Part shown: piece after piece, positions 1-7,442 of the stretch
How the letters are laid out: each line of letters begins with the position of its first letter
How positions within the stretch are numbered: position 1 is the first letter of the stretch
Assembly: GCA_964408185.1 (NCBI GenBank)
Contig: CAYOYK010000004.1
Location: forward strand, 1 to 64,000
Source: CAYOYK01 sp964408185
Lineage (GTDB): Bacteria > Bacillota > Clostridia > Christensenellales > Aristaeellaceae
DNA length: 64,000 nt
Direction: 5' to 3'
The notes under the pieces: generated by a model
The model's input: the letters and a program-made list of their open reading frames with translations, nothing else
Told to the model about the DNA's origin: nothing
The model's database searches: none
Position numbers and translations under genes: made by a program

Positions 1-92
1 TTCTACCAATTTCGGAGCCGCCTGTCTTTTTTCACTTATCTATTGTACCTTAACAGCTGATCCGGCTGGGCGGCCATTTGGCGAACGATTTG
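1..92. other. Edge region with no recognised gene
   Basis: This is the sequence beyond the stop codon of the U32 peptidase gene, up to the window edge. On the minus strand it holds a GCCAAATGGC micro-palindrome and a GGTACAAT stretch that could be a -10 box for a gene outside the window. I see no strong terminator and no coding frame I can support. Confidence 0.4.
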
Positions 93-1373
93 TCACTTTT
101 TGGGCGGAATGTTCGCCCGTGCCGGCGGATGGTTGCGGTTGGGGCCGCGCAGCAAATCGCCCGGCTCTACGGCGCAGGGGAACGCGAGCCGGAGCACGGT
201 GCCCGCCACGCCCGCCGTCGGCACGCTCTCCGCCGTATCCGCCAGCTCGATGCGCTCCACCGCAAACGGGTATACCCCGCTTGGCGTGAGCGCCTCCATC
301 GCGTCGCCCACAAAGAAGCGGTTCTTCAAGATCACGCGCGCGGGCGCCCCGGCCGGGGCGGTTTCGTCCACCACGCCGCAAAGCTCCATGGTCTGGCTGA
401 AGCCCTCCGCCCCGGCGGGCGGCTCCGGCGCGCCAAAATAGAACCCGGTATGGAAACCCCGATGGCTGGCCTTCTCCAGCTCCGAGAGCAGCTCCGGCAG
501 CAGCGCCCGGTAGGCCGCCTCGCCTTGCAGCTCCAGCGCGTCCAGCGCGACACGGTAGACGCGCGTCACCGTAGCCACATAGGAGGCCGTTTTCATGCGG
601 CCTTCGATTTTCAGGCTGCTCACGCCCGCCGCGCGGAGCTGCGGCAGGTGCTCCAGCATGCACAGATCGTAGGCGGAATACAGGTACGTGCCGCGCTCGT
701 CCTCGCAGACGGGCAGGTATTGCCCCGGACGTTTCTCCTCCGCGAGGGCGTAGCGCCAGCGGCAGGGCTGGGCGCACTCGCCGCGGTTTGCCTCGCGCCC
801 GGTGAGCGCCGCGCTGAGCAGGCAGCGCCCCGAATAGCTGACGCACATCGCGCCGTGCACGAAGGCCTCCAGCGCGAGGGTATCCGGCAGCGCTTGCCGC
901 ATTGCCGCGATGTCCGTCAGGCTGAGCTCCCGCGCAAGGATGATCCGCTCCGCGCCGCAGGCCTCGTGATAATGCTGCGCGGCGGGCGCGTTGAGCACGT
1001 TGGCCTGCGTGGAGATATGCAGCGGCAGCGCCGGAAGCCGCTCGCGCAGCAGGAGCGCCGCGCCCAGATCCGCCACGATGGCCGCGTCCACCCCGGCTTG
1101 CGCAGCCTCCTGCGCGGCGGCCAAAAAGCCGGGCAGATCGCCGTCGGTGGGCAGGAGGTTGAGCGTCACGTAAAAGCGCTTGCCCAGCCCGTGCGCAAAC
1201 GCCACGGCCTCCCGCAGGGCGGGCGCGTCAAAATTGCCCGCGAAGGCGCGCAGACCGTAGCGCTTCATGCCGCCGTAGGCCGCGTCCGCGCCGAAGCGCA
1301 GGGCGGCGCGCAGCTGCTCCATGCCGCCCGCCGGAGCCAGAAGCTCCATTCTCTTAGGTGCATCGTTTTTCAT
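93..1373 (-). CDS. U32 family peptidase (collagenase-like)
   Basis: The 426-residue product has the U32 N-terminal signature MELLAPAGGMEQLRAALRFG and the diagnostic block ANRGECAQPCRWRY with conserved cysteines, followed by SLKIEGRMK. U32 proteins include the YrrN/YrrO and YegQ/RlhA groups. Some act as peptidases and others in tRNA or rRNA hydroxylation (prephenate-dependent, TrhP/RlhA), so the substrate is open. The start is set at ATG 1373 because it overlaps the TAA of mltG by one base (TAATG), which suggests translational coupling. An upstream in-frame start would lie inside mltG. A U32 gene close to mltG also occurs in Bacillus (yrrL-yrrM-yrrN-yrrO), which supports an operon ylbF-mltG-U32. 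The C-terminal third has the usual beta-rich U32 domain. Confidence 0.88.
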   Translation of the reverse strand: MKNDAPKRMELLAPAGGMEQLRAALRFGADAAYGGMKRYGLRAFAGNFDAPALREAVAFAHGLGKRFYVTLNLLPTDGDLPGFLAAAQEAAQAGVDAAIVADLGAALLLRERLPALPLHISTQANVLNAPAAQHYHEACGAERIILARELSLTDIAAMRQALPDTLALEAFVHGAMCVSYSGRCLLSAALTGREANRGECAQPCRWRYALAEEKRPGQYLPVCEDERGTYLYSAYDLCMLEHLPQLRAAGVSSLKIEGRMKTASYVATVTRVYRVALDALELQGEAAYRALLPELLSELEKASHRGFHTGFYFGAPEPPAGAEGFSQTMELCGVVDETAPAGAPARVILKNRFFVGDAMEALTPSGVYPFAVERIELADTAESVPTAGVAGTVLRLAFPCAVEPGDLLRGPNRNHPPARANIPPKK

Positions 1374-2554
1374 TACTGGATCCCGCGCTCCTGATCGTAC
1401 TGCTTCCACAGCGGGGCGTAGATGGCCACCGCCTGCTCATGCTCCGCCAGCGTTTTGCTGAAATACAGCTCCCCGGTATCGGGGTCCTTGGAGCAGAAGT
1501 ACAGGTAACCGTCCGCCAGATAGGACTCGTCCGGGTAGAGGGCGGCCTCAATAGCGGCGGCCGACGGATTGCAGATAGGCCCAAGGGGCAGCCCCGCGTA
1601 AAGGTAGGTATTGTAGGGCGAATCGATGGCGAGGTCGGAGTCCCGCAGGCTCATGCGCCGCTCATCTGTGATGTAATGGATGGTCACGTCGCTGCCGAGC
1701 TTCATATTCTGCTTGAGCCGATTGTGGAACACGGCCGACACGCGCTTGAAGTCCGCCGTCTTGGCCTCCTTTTCGATCAGCGAGGCCAGCGTAAGCGTCT
1801 GATCCATGCTCAGGCCCAGCTCCGATGCGCGCTGCTGCCACTCGTAGCTGAACACCTTGTCGGTTTGATCCAGCAGCTTTTTGATCAAGCCGCTGACGGA
1901 GGTGTCGGTGTAGACCTCGTAGGTGTTGGGGCTCAGGTAGCCCTCCAGCACGTACTTGCGGTTCTGCACGCCCTGCGTGGCCAGCTCCTCCTGCACAAAG
2001 TAGTAATCGGAGTAGTCCGCGCCCGATTGGCACGCCGTCAGGAAGGCGCTCTCATCGGACAGCACGCCCTGCTCCTTGAGGTACAGCGCGATATCCTCGA
2101 CCGTCCAGCCGGGGATCAGGGTAATGTTGGCGGTCAGCGGCCTTCCGTCGCCGGAGGTAAGCTGATCCGCAATGGCAAATATATCCATGCTTTTGGTCAG
2201 CGTGTATTCCCCCGCCTGTATTTTTTGGCCCATGCCGCGAAAATCGACATAGTACTTAAAAATCGAGCGGTTTTTGATGAGGCCCTGCTCCTCCAGATTG
2301 TTGGCGACGCGCGTCAGGCTCTGGCCGCTCTTGATGGAAAAGGCGATGGGGGTCTCGTCCGCCGGATCGACGGCGCTCAGGTACGCGTCGTTCACCTTGC
2401 CGTACACCACGGAGATCAGCCCGAACACAAGCGTCAGCGACGCCAGCGCGATCAGCACAACGCGCAGCACGCTCCACAGCCCGCTGTACCAGAAGAAGCC
2501 ATACTTCCGCTCCTCCCGCAGCTCCTCGTAATCCTCCACGCGCTTTCTGGCCAC
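1373..2554 (-). CDS. mltG: Endolytic transglycosylase MltG (YceG family)
   Basis: MltG is a membrane-anchored peptidoglycan lytic transglycosylase thought to cut nascent glycan strands and set chain length. The 393-residue product has a basic cytoplasmic N-terminus, one membrane segment at about residues 28-52, a LysM-like region, and the YceG catalytic block LASLIEKEAK with the presumed catalytic glutamate near residue 261. The family motif YNTYLYAGLPLGPICNP follows. The start is GTG at 2554, preceded by AAGGAGGT at the right distance. The gene follows the YlbF gene by 12 bases and couples by a one-base overlap to the U32 peptidase gene. Confidence 0.95.
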   Translation of the reverse strand: MARKRVEDYEELREERKYGFFWYSGLWSVLRVVLIALASLTLVFGLISVVYGKVNDAYLSAVDPADETPIAFSIKSGQSLTRVANNLEEQGLIKNRSIFKYYVDFRGMGQKIQAGEYTLTKSMDIFAIADQLTSGDGRPLTANITLIPGWTVEDIALYLKEQGVLSDESAFLTACQSGADYSDYYFVQEELATQGVQNRKYVLEGYLSPNTYEVYTDTSVSGLIKKLLDQTDKVFSYEWQQRASELGLSMDQTLTLASLIEKEAKTADFKRVSAVFHNRLKQNMKLGSDVTIHYITDERRMSLRDSDLAIDSPYNTYLYAGLPLGPICNPSAAAIEAALYPDESYLADGYLYFCSKDPDTGELYFSKTLAEHEQAVAIYAPLWKQYDQERGIQ

Positions 2555-2566
2555 GCGCGCACCTCC

Positions 2567-2920
2567 TTACTGTCCGGGAAAGTTCAGGTTCAGGCCGCTG
2601 GCCTGCCCCGCCTGCTGGAACACATCGCCCATGAGCTTTTGCAGGCGAAGCTGCGCCAAAAAATAGGCCGATACCTCCTGATTGGTCGCCAGCAGGGCGC
2701 TCAGATCGGAAAACCGCTGCACGTCCTCCTGCGGGGCCTGCTGCCCCGTCATGGCCAGCATTTGCAGCTGGGTTTGCAGCCGCTCGTACTCCTTGATGAG
2801 CACGCGGCTGGTCTCGTTTTCGTTTGCGGCCTCCTTGACGCGGCGGAAGGTATCGACCTCCTCGCAGTCGCGCAGGGCCTCGCACAGGCTGTTGAGGGCC
2901 TCGCTCAGGGCGTCGGACAT
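2567..2920 (-). CDS. YlbF/YmcA family protein (DUF964)
   Basis: This is a small helical protein of 117 residues, from MSDALSEALNSL to NLNFPGQ. It is rich in Glu, Gln and Leu and shows the YlbF/YmcA-type pattern with YERLQTQLQMLAMTGQ in the middle. In Bacillus, YlbF, YmcA and YaaT form a complex that affects RNase Y processing, sporulation, competence and biofilm formation. Whether this paralogue does the same is inference. The ATG at 2920 is chosen because AAAGGAG lies eight bases before it; a longer frame upstream has no binding site. It is probably the first gene of the operon with mltG. Confidence 0.8.
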   Translation of the reverse strand: MSDALSEALNSLCEALRDCEEVDTFRRVKEAANENETSRVLIKEYERLQTQLQMLAMTGQQAPQEDVQRFSDLSALLATNQEVSAYFLAQLRLQKLMGDVFQQAGQASGLNLNFPGQ

Positions 2921-2975
2921 AGGGCAAGCTCCTTTCGGCGGTCGGCGAACAGTCGCCGCCGCATCGGCTCCCACC

Positions 2976-2981
2976 AGTATA
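2976..2981 (-). promoter_or_regulatory. Possible -10 box upstream of the ylbF-like gene
   Basis: On the minus strand TATACT lies about 55 bases before the ylbF-like start codon. No good -35 hexamer is found 16-18 bases upstream. A small GC-rich hairpin (2937-2960) lies between this box and the ribosome binding site. Confidence 0.35.
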
Positions 2982-3031
2982 ACGCATTTTGCCAAAATAT
3001 CCATGCCCTAACGCGCGATTGCCGCGTTTTT

Positions 3032-3061
3032 TTCATATCGGCGGGCGCGCCGTCATATCCT
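3032..3061 (+). promoter_or_regulatory. Possible sigma-E promoter of spoIVA
   Basis: TTCATATC at 3032-3039 and CATATCCT at 3054-3061 are separated by 14 bases. This resembles the mother-cell sigma-E pattern (about KMATATW, 14 bases, CATACAMT), with mismatches in the last part of the -10. spoIVA is a sigma-E gene in Bacillus. The AAGGAGGG ribosome binding site follows at 3077. Confidence 0.45.
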
Positions 3062-3090
3062 GCAAGCAGCTATGGTAAGGAGGGACCCCA

Positions 3091-4572
3091 ATGGAAAAGC
3101 CGTTCAACCTGTACCGGGACATCGCCGAGCGCACCGACGGCGACGTCTACATCGGCGTGGTCGGCCCGGTGCGAACCGGCAAGAGCACGTTTATCAGCCG
3201 CTTTATGGAGGAGCTGGTGCTGCCCGGCATGCCGCCCAGCCCCAAGCGCAGCCGCGTGGCCGACGAGCTGCCGCAGAGCGGATCGGGCCGCACCATCATG
3301 ACCACGCAGCCCAAGTTTGTCCCCGGCGAGGCGGTATCGGTCACGCTGGGCGACTCGGCCACCGTGCGCGTGCGCATGGTGGACAGCGTGGGCTACGTGG
3401 TGCCCGGCGCGCTGGGCGTGCAGGAGGGCGAAGCGGATCGCATGGTGCACACACCTTGGTTTGACCACGATATCCCGTTTGAGCAGGCCGCCGAAGTGGG
3501 CACGCGCAAGGTCATCACCGACCACGCGACCATCGGGCTGGTCGTCACCACGGACGGCACGATCGCCGATCTGCCCCGCGACGCCTACCGGGACGCGGAG
3601 GAGCGCGTGGTAGCGGAGCTCAAGGCGCTCGGCAAGCCGTTCATCCTCGTGCTCAACAGCGCCGAGGCCGATACGGAGGCGGCAAGCCAGCTACGGCAAG
3701 AGCTTGAGCAGCGGTACGGCGTGCCCGTGCTCCTGCTGGACGTGAAGCAAATGACGCTGGGCGATATCCAGAGCGTGTTTGAGCAGGTGCTGTTTGAGTT
3801 TCCCCTGCGCGAGGCGCGGATCACCGTGCCAAGCTGGCTCCACGCGCTGGATGAGAACCACTGGCTCATCGACCATGTGCTGCAATGCGTGCGCGCGGGC
3901 GCGGCGACCTGCCGACGGATGCGCGACCATGCCGTCTTTGCGCAGGCCTTTGCGGATTCGCCCTACTCCGGCGGCCTGCAGACCGATTCCATCGATCTGG
4001 GGCAGGGCGCGCTGCACTACACGCTGCCCGTGCGGGAGGGGCTGTTCAACCGCGTGCTGGGCGAGGAATGCGGCACCGAGATCAAGGGCGACGCGCACCT
4101 GCTCAGCCTGATGAAGGAGCTTGTCGCGGCCAAGCAGGAGTACGACCACGTCGCCGACGCTCTGCGCTCCGTGCGGGAGACCGGGTACGGGCTGGTCACG
4201 CCGACCATGAATGAGCTCACCCTGCAGGAGCCGGAGATCATGCAGCAGGGCAACCGCTTCGGCCTACGGCTCAAGGCCAACGCGCCCAGCCTGCACATGA
4301 TCCGCGTGGACATCGAGACCGAGGTCAGCCCCATTGTGGGCACCGAGAAGCAGAGCGAGGAGCTGGTGCGCTACCTGCTGGATGAGTTTGAGAGCGACCC
4401 GCAGCGCATATGGAACACCAATTTCTTTGGCAAATCCCTGCACGAGCTGGTGCGCGAGGGGCTGAGCAACAAGCTGATGCGCATGCCCGCCGACGCGCAG
4501 GAAAAGGTGCAGGAGACGCTGAGCAAGATCATCAACGAGGGGAACGGCGGCATGATCTGCATTCTGCTCTAG
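3091..4572 (+). CDS. spoIVA: Stage IV sporulation protein A, coat morphogenetic ATPase
   Basis: SpoIVA polymerises in an ATP-dependent way on the outer forespore membrane, forms the base of the spore coat, and is needed for cortex assembly. The 493-residue product has nearly the same length as Bacillus SpoIVA (492). It carries a Walker A motif GPVRTGKST at residues 25-33 and a Walker B-like VDSVGYVV. It ends in the conserved short hydrophobic tail GGMICILL. An AAGGAGGG ribosome binding site lies upstream and a sigma-E-like promoter lies at 3032-3061. It is transcribed divergently from the ylbF-mltG operon and convergently with spoIID, and ends in TAG. Confidence 0.97.
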   Translation: MEKPFNLYRDIAERTDGDVYIGVVGPVRTGKSTFISRFMEELVLPGMPPSPKRSRVADELPQSGSGRTIMTTQPKFVPGEAVSVTLGDSATVRVRMVDSVGYVVPGALGVQEGEADRMVHTPWFDHDIPFEQAAEVGTRKVITDHATIGLVVTTDGTIADLPRDAYRDAEERVVAELKALGKPFILVLNSAEADTEAASQLRQELEQRYGVPVLLLDVKQMTLGDIQSVFEQVLFEFPLREARITVPSWLHALDENHWLIDHVLQCVRAGAATCRRMRDHAVFAQAFADSPYSGGLQTDSIDLGQGALHYTLPVREGLFNRVLGEECGTEIKGDAHLLSLMKELVAAKQEYDHVADALRSVRETGYGLVTPTMNELTLQEPEIMQQGNRFGLRLKANAPSLHMIRVDIETEVSPIVGTEKQSEELVRYLLDEFESDPQRIWNTNFFGKSLHELVREGLSNKLMRMPADAQEKVQETLSKIINEGNGGMICILL

Positions 4573-4600
4573 CGCCCGGAGAACCGCCGCGCTTGCCGGC

Positions 4601-5623
4601 CTACTCCCACAGCAGCGCCAGCGAAACGCCGTCATAGTAGTATTGCACGATCTCCCGCGCGGTGCTGCCGTTCTTGGCCATGGCGTAGGCGCCCCACTGG
4701 CTCATGCCTACGCCGTGGCCGTAGCCCTTGCCCGACATGTACACGCCGTCCTCCGTTACCTTGCAGGAGGTCAGCAGCGTGGAGCGCATCTTGGTGCTGC
4801 CAAGCTGTAAGCGCAGCTCCGCCGCGGGCACGCTCTCGCCGTTGATCCTCAGCGTTACGGCGCGCCCGCTCTGGCCGCGCTCGCCGACGGCCACGCTGGA
4901 GTTCTTATTCAGCGCGACCCGCGCGCCCAGCTTGCGGCACGCCGCGGCGACCTCCTCAAACGGGAAGGTCGCCTCCCAAGCGGCCGCCTCCTGATAGCCC
5001 TCGTCCTGCTCGGCGGCCTGCGCCGCGCTCGGCTCGTTGCCCTGCGTGACGCGCGTATAGGCCGGCTCGGCCCCGGCCCAGCCCAGCCCCTCCTTGGCAA
5101 GCGCCGTCATGCCGCCAGAGTGCGCGTGAAACCAGCCGTAGGGCAGCATCCCGCCGGATACCATCACCATGCCGCGCGTCTCCTCCACCGCCTGCCGGAT
5201 GCGCTCGTTCACGGCGGACGCGTCATACGCCTGCGCCTCCTCGATATCGGTGGAGATGTGCGCGCCCGCGTACTGGCTCTTTTTCTCGCTGACAAACTTG
5301 ACCACGTAGGTGCGCGCCAGAATCGCCTGCGCCTTGAGGGCCTCCAGCGGCCAGTCGTTCTTCATCTCGCCCGCCAGCACGCCTTGCAGGTAAGTCTCCA
5401 CGTCCATGCGCTCCACCTCGCGCGTATCCGTGCGGTACACGCGCACCACGGGTGAGTCGTTCGCGTCCCCGTCAAAGCGGCTGCGGCTCCACGCTACCGC
5501 GCCGTTGGGCGCGACGGTCAGCGGGGTTTCCGGCGCGGCGGGAGCCTCCGCGTCCGCCGCGCAGCCCGTCAGCGATCCGGCCAGCAGCAGGCAGAGCAGT
5601 CCGATCCTCCATCGTTGAAACAC
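4601..5623 (-). CDS. spoIID: SpoIID/LytB domain lipoprotein (stage II sporulation protein D)
   Basis: SpoIID is a lytic transglycosylase acting with SpoIIP and SpoIIM during engulfment. The 340-residue product has a hydrophobic N-terminus ending in a lipobox LTGC (Cys21). The family core TYLQGVLAGEMKNDWPLEAL contains the catalytic glutamate, and the C-terminal signature is GYGHGVGMSQWGAYAMAKNG. The start is GTG at 5623: AAAGGAGG ends seven bases before it, and translation from there begins MFQRWRIGLL, a normal signal peptide. A longer TTG frame would begin inside the upstream hairpin. The ribosome binding site is inside that hairpin, which is unusual. It could also be a SpoIID paralogue (LytB type). 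Confidence 0.88.
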   Translation of the reverse strand: MFQRWRIGLLCLLLAGSLTGCAADAEAPAAPETPLTVAPNGAVAWSRSRFDGDANDSPVVRVYRTDTREVERMDVETYLQGVLAGEMKNDWPLEALKAQAILARTYVVKFVSEKKSQYAGAHISTDIEEAQAYDASAVNERIRQAVEETRGMVMVSGGMLPYGWFHAHSGGMTALAKEGLGWAGAEPAYTRVTQGNEPSAAQAAEQDEGYQEAAAWEATFPFEEVAAACRKLGARVALNKNSSVAVGERGQSGRAVTLRINGESVPAAELRLQLGSTKMRSTLLTSCKVTEDGVYMSGKGYGHGVGMSQWGAYAMAKNGSTAREIVQYYYDGVSLALLWE

Positions 5624-5666
5624 AAAAAGACCTCCTTTGGGGCTAGTGTGACCCAAAAAGGAGGTC
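5624..5666 (-). terminator. Terminator-like hairpin that includes the spoIID ribosome binding site
   Basis: Read on the minus strand, the arms GACCTCCTTTTTGGG and CCCAAAGGAGGTC pair over 13 bases with a two-base bulge. A ten-base loop separates them and TTTTT follows directly. The 3' arm contains the AAAGGAGG of spoIID, and the U-run ends at its GTG start. It can serve as the terminator of the M16-dUTPase transcript and also hide the spoIID ribosome binding site. Confidence 0.8.
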
Positions 5667-5694
5667 GTACCATGGCATGATGTGGAAGCCGCGG

Positions 5695-6066
5695 TCAGGC
5701 TTGGGGCGCTTCCGGCGCGTAGCCCGGCTTGGCGCTTTTGCCGTCCTGCCGCAGATGATTCTCCCGCATTTTGCCAAGGTAGGTCTGGTACAGATCCTCG
5801 GCGGTCATGCCGCTCTCAAGGCACATGCTCACGTAAAAATGCAAAATGTCGCTCAGCTCCTCGCGGATGTGCTGCTGGTCAAGCTCGTGGGGGTTCTTCC
5901 ACCACTTGAAGTTGACCTCCTCCAGCAGCTCGGCAAGCTCGCTGACCATGGCCAGCGTTTGCTTTTGCAGCCACTCCTCCTGCGAGAGGCCCTCCAAGCG
6001 GCGCTCGCGCTTGATGCGATCCTGAAAGCCCTGCTGCAACGCGAAGATATGCTCAAGCCTGTCCAT
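5695..6066 (-). CDS. Dimeric all-alpha dUTP diphosphatase
   Basis: The enzyme would hydrolyse dUTP to dUMP and pyrophosphate, keeping uracil out of DNA. The 123-residue product matches the dimeric MazG-like dUTPase fold: ELAELLEEVNFKWWKNP and EELSDILHFYVSMCLESG provide the acidic residues (ExxE and ExxD) that bind magnesium. The length is short but normal for the Clostridial form. ATG 6066 is preceded by GGAGG and overlaps the 3' end of the M16 peptidase gene by 14 bases, so the two genes are coupled. A broader MazG-like nucleotide pyrophosphohydrolase activity is the alternative. Confidence 0.85.
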   Translation of the reverse strand: MDRLEHIFALQQGFQDRIKRERRLEGLSQEEWLQKQTLAMVSELAELLEEVNFKWWKNPHELDQQHIREELSDILHFYVSMCLESGMTAEDLYQTYLGKMRENHLRQDGKSAKPGYAPEAPQA

Positions 6067-7318
6067 AGGGAGCCTCCGATACGTCCGCCAAATAGTCGCT
6101 TGCCCGCTTGCCTACCACGGCCGCGGCGGGAACAGCGGATAGCGCCGCGCGTCCCACGCGAAGCACATCGTCCAGTGTGACCGCGTCGATCTTGGCAAGC
6201 ACCTCCTCAGGGGTGCGCACATGGTCCTGCAGCAGCGTGCCGCGTCCAAGCGTCTGCATGCGCCCGGCGGAGCTTTCCAGCCCCAGCACATAGCCGCCGC
6301 GCAGCTGCGCCACGGCGGAGGTAAACTCCTTGTCGGTCAGGCCGCCGCGCAGGAGCCTATCCGTCTCGCTCTGTATTTCCTTGAGCACGGTGTGGCCGTT
6401 CTCCGGCGTGGTGCCCACGTACAGGTTGAATGTGCCGTTGCCGGGATAGCTGCTGGGATACGTGTACACGCTGTACGCCATGCCCAGCTCCTCGCGGATG
6501 CGCTGAAACAGACGGCTGCTCATGCCGCCGCCCAGCGCGTTGTTGAACACGGCCAGCGGGTACGCGTCGTCCGCATCCAGCGGCAGTCCGGGAAAGCCAA
6601 GGCAGATATGCAGCTGCTCCGTGTCCTTCTCCCGCGCCTTGCGGCCGCTGAGGAAGCCCTGCGGCGCGGCCGGGGCGGGATCGCCCCCGGCGTTTGGGAA
6701 CGCGTCAAAGTATTCCCGCGCAAGGGCGACGAACGCTTCCCAATCAAAGTGACCGGCAATGGCCAGCACGGTGTTGGCGGGCGTGTAGTGGCGCTTCCAG
6801 TAAGCAAGCAGATCGTTGCGGCTGTACCGGCGGATCTGCCCGGCAGGCCCCAATATCGGCATGGCCAGCGAGCCGGAATGCTGCGCAGTCGCCAGCAGCT
6901 CGCCCACCATGTCCTCCGGGCTGTCCTCCGCCATGGCGATCTCCTCCAGCACCACGCCGCGCTCCTTTTGCAGCTCCGCGTCCGCAAATGTCGGGTGCAG
7001 CGTCAGGTCGCTGAGGATATCCACGGCAAGGCGCAGGTCGGTATCGATCACCTTGGCGTAGAAGCAGGTGCAGTCCTTGCCCGTAAAGGCGTTCAGCTGA
7101 CCGCCGACCATATCCATCTCCTCGGAGATATCACGCGCGGTGCGCTTGGCTGTGCCCTTAAACACCATATGCTCGATGAAATGGCTCAGGCCGTTTTCAT
7201 CGGGCGACTCGTTCATGGAGCCGACGCGCACCCACACGCCCACGGTGCAGGAGCGCACGGAATCGATGCGCTCGCCCGCGACGCGCAGACCGTTTGGCAG
7301 AATAATCGAATCAAACAT
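6053..7318 (-). CDS. M16 family zinc peptidase (MlpA/YmxG-like)
   Basis: The 421-residue product is an insulinase-family, mitochondrial-processing-peptidase-like protein. The inverted zinc motif HFIEH is at residues 46-50, with the distal glutamate in the RGVVLEEIAMAEDSPED block. The second M16 domain carries the usual GGGMSSRLFQRIREELGMAYSVYT-type sequence. The start is ATG 7318 with GGAGGATACAGC before it. The position just downstream of pnp matches the Bacillus order pnpA-ylxY-mlpA (ymxG). Its substrate is unknown; in Bacillus, MlpA has been linked to protease regulation. The gene is transcribed ahead of the dUTPase gene. Confidence 0.92.
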   Translation of the reverse strand: MFDSIILPNGLRVAGERIDSVRSCTVGVWVRVGSMNESPDENGLSHFIEHMVFKGTAKRTARDISEEMDMVGGQLNAFTGKDCTCFYAKVIDTDLRLAVDILSDLTLHPTFADAELQKERGVVLEEIAMAEDSPEDMVGELLATAQHSGSLAMPILGPAGQIRRYSRNDLLAYWKRHYTPANTVLAIAGHFDWEAFVALAREYFDAFPNAGGDPAPAAPQGFLSGRKAREKDTEQLHICLGFPGLPLDADDAYPLAVFNNALGGGMSSRLFQRIREELGMAYSVYTYPSSYPGNGTFNLYVGTTPENGHTVLKEIQSETDRLLRGGLTDKEFTSAVAQLRGGYVLGLESSAGRMQTLGRGTLLQDHVRTPEEVLAKIDAVTLDDVLRVGRAALSAVPAAAVVGKRASDYLADVSEAPYGQA

Positions 7319-7376
7319 GCTGTATCCTCCGGGCCTAGTGTGCGGCGTGAGGCCGCGCGCTATGCCGATGATTTTG

Positions 7377-7424
7377 AAAAGGCTGCCGCCGAGGCGGGCA
7401 GAACCCGTGCCTCCGGCGGCAGCC
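7377..7424 (-). terminator. Intrinsic terminator after pnp
   Basis: On the minus strand GGCTGCCGCCGGAGGC and GCCTCGGCGGCAGCC form a long GC-rich hairpin followed by TTTT. It lies 19 bases past the pnp stop codon. Confidence 0.85.
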
Positions 7425-7442
7425 GTTGCGATTGGGACAGTA

